From Puniceicoccales bacterium (lineage in GTDB: Bacteria > Verrucomicrobiota > Verrucomicrobiia > Opitutales > LL51): a DNA stretch of 6,157 bases. A program made the position numbers and the translations under genes. The notes beneath the pieces were generated by a model. That model searched no databases. It was not told the DNA's origin and saw nothing but the letters and a program-made list of their open reading frames with translations. The stretch spans positions 1-6,157 of the forward strand of contig JAIRLD010000092.1 of assembly GCA_031259665.1 (NCBI GenBank). The letters are read 5' to 3'. This document shows, one piece after another, positions 1 through 5,850 of this stretch. Each line of letters starts with the position of its first letter. Positions within the stretch are counted from its first letter, which is position 1.

Positions 1-600
1 TATGTTAGGGTTGTTCCCCTACGACCGGAGCAATGGAGGGCGATCAGTAATCCGCCTGATGAGCATGAATTTAATATAATGTATCTGGTGGAATTTGCTG
101 GGAGGAAGATTCTTTTTACCGGTGATATTAATCCTCAGCTATTTACACGCATTATGGAAGATCTTAAATTTGCACGAGAAATAAATGGCGTGGATTTTTT
201 AGTGGTGCCACATCATGGGACAAATCGATCGGGAGAATTAATGGCTAAAGCTGCAATTAATCCAGAGATGTGTATTATTTGTAGTGATCCGAGGGGGAAA
301 CATAATCTTCCATGGAGTGAAATAGCAAATTTTCAATTTAAACAGGGAAAGGGTATTACTACTCTGGCGCATAGTGTGAGTAGAAGGAAGGAAAATAGTG
401 TGAGGAAAAAGAAAAAGCGTAATGCAAGTGTCATGCAAGAGGAAAAGGTAAAAACACGAGAAGAAACATTGCCGGTATTTGTTACCTGTGATGCTGCACA
501 AGGATACTATGAATTAGTTATCACGACGGATGGAACGGCGAGATTGTTCGATGGACCGACGGCTAGAAGTCGGGGTGATTTTTGTTTTCAATCCTTGTAG
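1..600 (+). CDS. Secreted-type MBL-fold hydrolase, ComEC/Rec2 C-terminal-domain-like (5' end outside window)
   Basis: The frame is open from the first base, so this is the last 199 codons of a longer gene; the ATG at 79 is internal, because codons 1-78 align with the paralogue at 1949-3002 (VRVVPLRPE here, VRIVPMRPE there). Visible MBL-fold parts are FTGD (Asp at 124-126), VPHHGTN (His codons 211-216) and CIICSDPRGKHNLP near 262-315, matching the C-terminal half of the competence-protein MBL domain. The HxHxDH motif would lie upstream of the window. The end, VTCDAAQGYYELV, is almost identical to the paralogue. Compared with that copy there is an extra stretch of about 20 residues, very rich in Lys and Arg (around 385-465), before this end block. 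Family knowledge suggests a metal-dependent phosphodiesterase or nuclease-like hydrolase; the substrate is unknown. No frameshift is seen in the visible part. Confidence 0.8.
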   Translation, partial: YVRVVPLRPEQWRAISNPPDEHEFNIMYLVEFAGRKILFTGDINPQLFTRIMEDLKFAREINGVDFLVVPHHGTNRSGELMAKAAINPEMCIICSDPRGKHNLPWSEIANFQFKQGKGITTLAHSVSRRKENSVRKKKKRNASVMQEEKVKTREETLPVFVTCDAAQGYYELVITTDGTARLFDGPTARSRGDFCFQSL

Positions 601-780
601 TCCCGGGGCTTTGCCCCAGACTCCGCAAGGGGCTCCAGCCATTTGCACTGGGTTCAGGCCCGAGGTTTGCATGAAGTGCAAACCTCGGGCCGTCCCCGAA
701 GGGTCAGGGGATGCTATCCCCTGGCAGGGGGTTAAGGGGGAAGGATTCCCCCTTTAATGCTCCGGGACGCCGTCCCAGGA
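601..780. repeat. G+C-rich island of consecutive hairpins (REP/BIME-like mosaic element)
   Basis: Directly after the stop codon at 600 the composition changes sharply to G+C-rich and returns to AT-rich at about 781. The block is a series of inverted repeats: 605-609/613-617, 657-671/677-691 (15-bp perfect stem), 705-712/716-723 (8 bp), 734-742/746-754 (9 bp) and 764-768/772-776 (5 bp). One frame reads through much of it, but the peptide is a by-product of the repeats and has no protein-like features. Such blocks resemble dispersed extragenic palindromic elements found in many proteobacteria. It may also end transcription of the upstream gene. Identity as a dispersed family cannot be shown from one copy. 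Confidence 0.75.
657..691. terminator. Perfect 15-bp hairpin, possible transcription stop for the upstream MBL gene
   Basis: GGCCCGAGGTTTGCA (657-671) and its exact reverse complement (677-691) flank the 5-base loop TGAAG. It is the strongest fold in the island and lies 57 bases after the stop codon at 600. No T-run follows on the plus strand, so it is not a classic intrinsic terminator; it could act as an RNA-stabilising or Rho-linked element instead. The hairpin is certain, its role is not. Confidence 0.45.
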
Positions 781-902
781 TTATTGTTTTGTTTGATCGT
801 TTATAGTTTAGGTTTTTATTCGGATATTTTGGGGTTCTTTGTACTTGGGATTGGGCTTGATTTGTAATGATTTTATCAAGATATTTCTTTTAGGAAATTG
901 TA

Positions 903-930
903 TTGACAAGCGATTAAATTGCAATGAATT
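903..930 (+). promoter_or_regulatory. Possible sigma70 promoter of the coiled-coil gene at 940
   Basis: A consensus -35 box TTGACA lies at 903-908. With a 16-base spacer the -10 position is TGAATT (925-930), a poor match. The distance from TTGACA to the ATG at 940 is 37 bases, against 35 bases for the paralogous gene at 3121, whose promoter is near perfect, so the placement is supported by comparison. No Shine-Dalgarno sequence is visible between here and the ATG, so the transcript may have almost no leader. Confidence 0.35.
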
Positions 931-939
931 TCGAAGCAT

Positions 940-1942
940 ATGGTTAAGAAAAAGCTTATTGAAATAGTTGTTTGTAGTGCTTTATTGTTAGGAGATTGTA
1001 TGGCAAATGGATCGGCTTCAGGGAATCAATCGGTTGCGGCAGCTTCATGGGATGATCTAAAGGCGCGATATTAACAGCATTGCAGCAAGATTCTCCAGAT
1101 TTAACAGCAGCGAATGTGCTGGATAAGCTGAATAGGCAGTTGTTATTGGTACAGGAGATATCGAATATTAGGAGGAATAGGGCATCTATGGGAACAATGT
1201 TACAAGATATACAGGAGGAATTGTCGATAATAAACCAAGTGATGCTTAAGTGGCCGGGGTTAGATATAGTGAGACAGATATCAGCTGAGGAACGAGAATG
1301 GATGAAAAACGAGCGAGTTTTGCTAGCGAATCGGGAAGCATTCCTCGAGAAGCAACAATTAAAAATGCGTACGTTACAAACACAACAACAAATAAACGCG
1401 GAATCACGAGGGGAAGATGATGCCAAGCCTTTTACTTCAATAGAGGAGGCACGAATATCATGCGAGTTAAAAAAGATGCTAATGCTAGGAGAAATTTAGA
1501 TGGATGTATTACTGCGACGATAAATTATTTTCAGAATACTGAAGAAGGAAAAATTTGTTGTCCTAGTAATGTACCAAAAGTGCAATGGAGAAAGGCTAAA
1601 ACTGTCGAAATATTGTATGAGATTGAAAAAAGTTTTCCCAGGAGGACGAATATTTTCACGGTTTGTGAGACTGAGATAGCGAGATTATGTGAAAACGATG
1701 ATCCATTATTAGTAAATTTTACATATGCGGAATTGTTGTTAATGTCTCAATGCGTTGTATGGAGTGACAATCAAATAAGGTTGAGTTTTGATGTTCAAAA
1801 TTCGGTGGTGCGGGAGGCTATAGATCTGTTAAAAGAAATGGAGAATGATGCAAATGCAATAGTTTCAGAGAGGGCTAAGTCACTTCTAAATAGAATCAGG
1901 GAAGAGAGAGCTTTTGTGAAATTTTTTCCACCAGAAAATTAG
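940..1942 (+). pseudogene. Secreted coiled-coil protein of unknown family, split by two -1 frame changes
   Basis: The ATG at 940 starts a typical Sec signal peptide (MVKKK, then a hydrophobic core ending LLLGDCMA) that resembles the start of the gene at 3121. This frame ends at TAA 1072-1074 after 44 codons. The sequence continues in the next frame from about 1059 to TAG 1497-1499, giving a Gln/Glu/Arg-rich coiled-coil region. It then continues in a third frame to TAG 1940-1942, giving the C-terminal domain. Adding one base near 1059-1061 and one in the A-run 1469-1474 restores a single 334-residue protein. Joined this way it aligns with the 3121 gene through FTSIEEAR, VEI, LLLMSQCVVW and VVREAIDLL. 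Only six bases separate it from the MBL gene at 1949, so the two form an operon. Function is not recognised. The second break has features of a recoding or restart site, so the gene may not be wholly dead. Confidence 0.7.
1444..1475 (+). promoter_or_regulatory. Internal Shine-Dalgarno, ATG and slippery heptamer at the second frame change
   Basis: AGGAGG (1444-1449) lies 10 bases before an ATG (1460-1462) that opens the frame running to 1942. A AAA AAG (1469-1475) sits in the correct zero-frame phase (TTA AAA AAG), and a -1 slip there moves into exactly that same downstream frame. Either an internal restart or ribosomal slippage could therefore make the C-terminal domain. The motifs are seen directly; their use is inference, and a simple one-base loss in the A-run is the plainest explanation. 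Confidence 0.4.
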
Positions 1943-1948
1943 GATTGT

Positions 1949-3002
1949 ATGAGATATTTTAAAAGGGTATTTTGTTATTTTATTTTAGTTAGTGTAATCT
2001 ATAGTCTTAGTAATGGGTGGATTTCTACGATTAAGGCTACTCTTCAAATTTGTTTTTTTCAGACAGGAGAGGGTAATTGTATTGGGTTGCGTATGGATGA
2101 TGATGAATGGTCCAAAGTTACTTTTCATCGATTGTGGTGGTGGAGCAATAAAAAAAAATGGATATAAAGAGAGTTTGAGTAGCCGGCTAAAGTATCTCGG
2201 AAAAAGGTTAAGAGAGTTGTTTCAAGGGATTCCTATGTGTGAAATATTGATTACACATAATCATGAGGATCATAACAATTTACATCAAATGGTGGAGGAA
2301 GTGGCTTCAGGGTGTGGATGTAGGGTTTCGTTTCCTATTGCGCCAATGCATGGCCGAAAGTTTAAAGAAAGTAGTAGAGATAAACTATTACTTTTAGATC
2401 TACTCCGAGAAGATAGAAAATTTTTTTTGAAAGAGCTCCCTATAATAGAGAATTCGTTGGGGCCTCGCGTGAGGATCGTTCCTATGAGGCCGGAGGTTTG
2501 GCAAAACAATGGTGCAGCAGATTTAGAGCATGATTTTAATATGATGTATTTGGTGGAATTTGCTGGTAGAAAGATTCTCTTCTCAGGTGATGTTAGTCCT
2601 CAATTGCTTGCTCGAGTTAGGGCAGACTATCGCAGGCGAGAAATAGATGCCGTAGATTTTTTAGTGTTGCCTCACCATGGATCTAATCAAGTAGGAGAAT
2701 TGATAACTCAATGTGGAACTAAACCAGAAATGTGTATTATTTGTAGTAATCCTGGGGAGAAACACAATCTCCCGCAGAGTGGATTAAAAGGTTTGTCATT
2801 AAAAAGTGGGTATGGTATTTTTACGGAGAAGCATGTTGTGAGTACATTCGAAAAAAAAGAAGAGATACAATTACCGATATTTGTTACCTGTGATGCTGCG
2901 CAAGGATATTATGAATTGGTCATTGATATGGATGGAACAGCTACGTTATTTGATGGGCCAACAGCTAAGCAGCAAAATCTTTTCTCTTTTCAATCCTTGT
3001 AG
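1949..3002 (+). pseudogene. Secreted MBL-fold hydrolase, ComEC/Rec2 C-terminal-domain-like, with a +1 frame change near 2122-2125
   Basis: The ATG at 1949 follows AGGA (1941-1944), overlapping the stop of the upstream gene, which suggests translational coupling. The first 59 codons give a basic start, a hydrophobic segment (residues about 7-22) and the first MBL strand, LQICFFQTGEGNCIGLRM, then run out of frame. From 2124 the next frame carries FIDCGGG and the rest. Removing one T of the run 2122-2125 gives one 350-residue protein. Its motifs, numbered in that product, are HNHEDH at 103-108, SGD with Asp214, LPHHGSN with His242-His243 and KHNLP with His272, so the metal-binding set is complete. 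It lacks the ComEC membrane channel. The ATG at 2013 would give a protein without the first MBL strand and signal and is probably not a natural start. Substrate unknown; paralogue of 1-600. Confidence 0.75.
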
Positions 3003-3085
3003 TTTGGTTTTTTTCCGTCCTTTGACCTTTTCGAGTTATCCTTTATACCGAAATGGGGCCTAGTTTTTGTAATTCCATAAATGCA

Positions 3086-3113
3086 TTGACAGATAATTGA
3101 AATGTGATATAAT
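3086..3113 (+). promoter_or_regulatory. Near-perfect sigma70 promoter with extended -10, probably giving a leaderless mRNA
   Basis: TTGACA (3086-3091) and TATAAT (3108-3113) are both consensus, with a 16-base spacer, and TG at 3105-3106 makes an extended -10. The expected start of transcription, about seven bases after the -10, falls at 3120-3121, on the ATG at 3121. No Shine-Dalgarno sequence fits before that ATG and no later in-frame ATG keeps the signal peptide, so a leaderless transcript is the natural reading. Confidence 0.75.
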
Positions 3114-3120
3114 CTAGAAC

Positions 3121-3812
3121 ATGGATGGGAAGAAGATCATAGGAATAGCTGTCAGTAGCATTCTTTTGGCCGGAAATTGTATCGCAAGTGAAGATGACGC
3201 AACAGAAACAGATCAAGATGAGTCGACGTTACGGAAAAAATTAAAAGAGCTAACACAGCAGTGTGAAATATTGGCACAACAAAATAAAATTATATTTACT
3301 TCATTGGATGATGTGAGAAATTACATGAGGCGTCGTAGAATTGATGGAGAATGGTTAAAAGCGTGTCTTGAAAGAACTTGGGTCTATTGGCGAGATGGCA
3401 ATATCCCCTAGCTAGAAAATACTCCTTCTGACGAATGGCGGCGCTCTAAAGTTGTCGAAATATTTTCTGAAGTTAAGAAAATAGCTGTTCAAAAAGAAGA
3501 TCTAGGAGATATTATTGAGATGTGTGATATGAAAATAGGGGCCGTATCAGAGGGAGGTAATGTATTTGTGAAAGCTAAATTATTGTTAATATCTCAGTGT
3601 CGGGTATGGGACGAATCGAGAAATAGATTCAAATTATGGCTCAATAAAGATAAAGAAATTGTACGAGAATCCATTGGGATGCTACGCTCTATGGCCCAAA
3701 AACAGGACGAAAATGGAGAAAAAGCACGGGCTTTGCTGAGATCAATGAGGTCGGTGAAAAATTAATAAAAACACTAGAAAATTATTTGTCTCCAGAAAGA
3801 ATTGAAATTTAA
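3121..3812 (+). pseudogene. Second secreted coiled-coil protein, paralogue of 940-1942, interrupted by in-frame TAG
   Basis: The ATG at 3121 begins a signal peptide (MDGKKIIGIAVSSILLAGNC) matching that of the 940 gene; probable signal peptidase I cleavage follows CIA or CIAS, and the residue before Cys is not right for a lipobox. A short charged helical region and FTSLDDVRNYMRR follow. TAG at 3409-3411 then stops the frame, but the same frame continues without further stops to TAA 3763-3765. That second part aligns with the C-terminal domain of the paralogue (SKVVEIF, LLLISQCRVW, IVRESIGML). The central coiled-coil region is much shorter here. A -1 change around 3735-3755 would extend the end to TAA 3810-3812 with LSPER, where the paralogue has FPPEN. 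TAG is the normal stop of several genes here, so it is most likely a nonsense mutation. Function not recognised. Confidence 0.7.
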
Positions 3813-4276
3813 AAGTTGTAAGGTATCAATTCTGCTGCCCCCATCAAATGATTCTCCGAAGAGGATTGTGAACCTTTGATCATAGGCTAATTTTCCTTGA
3901 CAGTGATTTGAATTGTTGCAGACAGGAGCCCTGTGATCAGAAGTAAATCATAGGCGGGGTATGGCAGTAGTCACAGAACAGTCTAATACCTCTGAAAAAT
4001 GCATCAAGTGGGTGATCGAAACTTCCGGAACGGCTTAGGGGCCTGGGCTTGGATGTTGAAAAACTGGATCGCTTTGAGTTGCGTTTTGGAAATCACGATC
4101 GAAAATCATTGGTAGGGAGGATTGATGGAGTAATGGAAAAATGACATGTATCAGGAAGATGATGGAGAAATATTCGATGCATCGGAAGAATCATTTTTAA
4201 GGTTGTACATGTAAATAATCCAAAATCATTGGGAGAATATCACCTGTAATGAAAAGAATTTCATAAATTAAATTGT
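3813..4276. other. Intergenic stretch with no intact gene
   Basis: All frames are broken by frequent stops. Contents noted are a small 5-bp inverted repeat (3922-3926/3930-3934), an isolated TTGACA (3897-3902) with no matching -10, a possible broken small gene at 3961-4214 (own entry), and TGTAAT at 4246-4251, a possible -10 for the gene at 4293 without a convincing -35. No tRNA, rRNA or CRISPR structure was seen. Confidence 0.6.
3961..4214 (+). pseudogene. Possible remnant of a small acidic-tailed protein, two +1 frame changes
   Basis: An ATG at 3961 with a purine-rich GGCGGGG just upstream opens 26 codons ending at TAG 4036-4038. The next frame is open from 4016 to TGA 4142-4144, and the third from about 4140 to TAA 4212-4214. 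Removing one A near 4019-4021 and one in the A-run 4137-4141 joins these into 83 protein-like residues: a charged middle (VEKLDRFELRFGNHDRKSL) and an acidic end (YQEDDGEIFDASEES). I do not recognise the family. It lies directly upstream of the putative deaminase gene. The reading rests on protein-like composition only, with no paralogue to compare, so it could be chance. Confidence 0.3.
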
Positions 4277-4292
4277 AAGGAAAGGAAAAAGG
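4277..4292 (+). promoter_or_regulatory. Ribosome binding site of the 4293 gene
   Basis: Two purine-rich Shine-Dalgarno-like cores, AAGGA (4277-4281) and AAAGGA (4281-4286), precede the ATG at 4293; the second has the better spacing of six bases. This fixes the start, which is also the one that supplies the signal peptide. Confidence 0.7.
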
Positions 4293-5747
4293 ATGGGAAT
4301 ATTAAAGAAAATAGTACGAAATTCACTTGTGGGATTTTGTTTTTTACTGGCTACGGGTATTTGGGGAGCGGTTGCTGCCGAAAATAAACTTCAGCAATAC
4401 AACGCAATCCTAGACCCCAATCAGCCCGTATTTGGATGTGAGCCGGGTGAGATTCTTGATAGGGTTCGAAGCAGTCGCAACGGCAACGACAATGTGGCTG
4501 CCATTAGAATTAAAAATAAAACATATGTAATTGTTAGTTCAATTATTGATGAGGACTTATATGATTTGTTTAAAAAAGGAAACCCTTTACCGGACCCTCG
4601 GCCGATATCGGTAATGGATTTGTTGTATTTGTATAAGCCCAAAGACGGTGATCAAGGACTCATAGAGGGATTTGATTTAGCAAACAGGGTGACACAGGCG
4701 AGAAATAATCCAAATCGAGTATTGGTGGTAGCAATGATGAAAACGGTTGTGGAATTGTTTTCCCAGAAAAAAGAAGAATTATTTAAAGGTGAGCCACAGT
4801 ATAATAAAGACGTGGGTGAATTGGAGATGAAACTGATAAAAAATAACAGAGTAATAGCCTGCCAGGCTTTGCCTCGGTTTATTAATTGCGTTAAAGAATC
4901 TTTAAATGATAAAGATTTAAATGATTTAGAAATCGGGAAATTAGCGATTATAGATTTTCTAAATAGGTTAAGAAAATATGCACAGGATACTGCTGTGATT
5001 CCAAATGAGATAGAAGATCCCAATCCAGTTGATAATGTTTTAAAAAGCACTCAGCATTATGCTTCAGGTTGTGATCGTCTAACTGAAGAAATAGGCGCCC
5101 AAATTGAAGAAATCAGCGCAGATGCACAGCTTGAAAGGAATAGGACGATAGTAGCAAAAGGAATGGTAAATCTCGTGCGATTGGTTCGAGGGCCATGGCT
5201 TGGAATAGGGCATATTTGGCGATTGTATATAAATTTCGCAGACAATGTTATGGAAATGAAATATGGACAAGATCTTAACCCAGATCGATATGTCGCTGCC
5301 ATAACGCACACGGAGCAGATGAGCGACTGGTTGGGCGCTAAGCTTGGAGTAGATATTTTAGTGGAAATTTCAGGGAAAGCGCCGTGTCTGAAATGTTCCC
5401 ACTACATCCAGTATGCAATAAAGCCCAATAGTAATTCACGGGTGAAAAATGCTTGGAATGAAAGAACCGTTATAGCATTCAGGTCTGGATGTAAACGTGA
5501 AACGGAAATGATAAAATATCGTTATCCTTTTAAGGTTTTCAATGACAAAAATTGCGTTTTTTGGACTTTTGTTAACGGAAATTGGGAATTGGATCATCTG
5601 GGTCAAAATTGGGGAAATAAAGACGGAAAAGAAGGTTCTAACTGTTATATTAATAATCATGTGGAGAGATATGGGCAACTGCAAATGCAAGTGGATGGCA
5701 GTGTGGAGAAAAAAGAGGTTTCATTTTTGATATCTGCCGAGGAGTAG
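4293..5747 (+). CDS. Exported 484-residue protein with a putative zinc-dependent deaminase-like domain
   Basis: Residues 1-29 are a Sec signal peptide: KKIVR, a hydrophobic core, then WGAVAA before Glu30. Residues 40-330 are unrecognised and mostly helical in character. Near the C-terminus, His339-Thr-Glu341 is followed 22 residues later by Pro364-Cys365-Leu-Lys-Cys368, with a beta-like segment (ILVEIS, 355-360) just before PCLKC and another (TVIAF, 392-396) after. HxE...PCxxC is the zinc and catalytic signature of the cytidine deaminase superfamily, which includes secreted polymorphic toxin deaminases; the spacing is close to that family's. His, Cys365 and Cys368 would bind zinc and Glu341 would be the proton shuttle. 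The remaining 80 residues are unassigned and add C400, C421 and C451. No immunity gene is evident, which could fit an effector aimed at a host, or the match could be chance. It is the only complete, unbroken gene in the window. Confidence 0.8.
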   Translation: MGILKKIVRNSLVGFCFLLATGIWGAVAAENKLQQYNAILDPNQPVFGCEPGEILDRVRSSRNGNDNVAAIRIKNKTYVIVSSIIDEDLYDLFKKGNPLPDPRPISVMDLLYLYKPKDGDQGLIEGFDLANRVTQARNNPNRVLVVAMMKTVVELFSQKKEELFKGEPQYNKDVGELEMKLIKNNRVIACQALPRFINCVKESLNDKDLNDLEIGKLAIIDFLNRLRKYAQDTAVIPNEIEDPNPVDNVLKSTQHYASGCDRLTEEIGAQIEEISADAQLERNRTIVAKGMVNLVRLVRGPWLGIGHIWRLYINFADNVMEMKYGQDLNPDRYVAAITHTEQMSDWLGAKLGVDILVEISGKAPCLKCSHYIQYAIKPNSNSRVKNAWNERTVIAFRSGCKRETEMIKYRYPFKVFNDKNCVFWTFVNGNWELDHLGQNWGNKDGKEGSNCYINNHVERYGQLQMQVDGSVEKKEVSFLISAEE

Positions 5748-5810
5748 TCTACGGCGGATAATTAATAATACGCGAATGGCGAAATGAGATGGCTTGAATA
5801 AAAGGGAAAA

Positions 5811-5850
5811 GGGCTTGGGAGGATTAAATAAAAATCATTCCCCCAAGCCT
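5811..5850. repeat. Imperfect inverted repeat after the 484-residue gene; terminator or IS end
   Basis: GGCTTGGG (5812-5819) pairs exactly with CCCAAGCC (5842-5849), with a smaller inner pairing GATT (5822-5825) with AATC (5833-5836). It lies 64 bases after the stop at 5747 and just before the transposase remnant. No T-run follows on the plus strand, so a classic intrinsic terminator is not shown. It might belong to the end of the insertion sequence. Confidence 0.45.

Noticed and set aside
530..757. A 75-codon open frame across the G+C-rich island
   Set aside because: It overlaps the end of the MBL gene in another frame, and its composition comes from the hairpin repeats; no ribosome binding site or protein-like domain.
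940..1010. Lipoprotein signal in the coiled-coil proteins (LLLGDC, LLAGNC)
   Set aside because: The residue just before Cys is Asp or Asn, which does not fit a lipobox; cleavage by signal peptidase I a few residues later fits better.
1940..1951. Fusion of the coiled-coil and MBL genes by TAG readthrough, since both are in the same frame
   Set aside because: The MBL part begins with its own signal-like hydrophobic segment, and TAG acts as the normal stop of neighbouring genes.
2013..2123. ATG 2013 as the natural start of the second MBL gene
   Set aside because: It gives a start without the first MBL strand, while the frame from 1949 supplies LQICFF, a signal peptide and an AGGA site; the joined protein is more plausible.
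3897..3925. TTGACA at 3897-3902 as a promoter
   Set aside because: No acceptable -10 box at 16-18 bases spacing and no intact gene directly downstream.
4102..4232. Direct repeat AAAATCATTGG at 4102-4112 and 4222-4232
   Set aside because: Only 11 bases, AT-rich, and not tied to any structure; a chance match is likely, although a similar 9-mer also occurs at 5831-5839.
4421..5690. Minus-strand open frames inside the 484-residue gene
   Set aside because: They are reverse shadows of a strong plus-strand gene with a signal peptide and ribosome binding site; no domain or start signals of their own.
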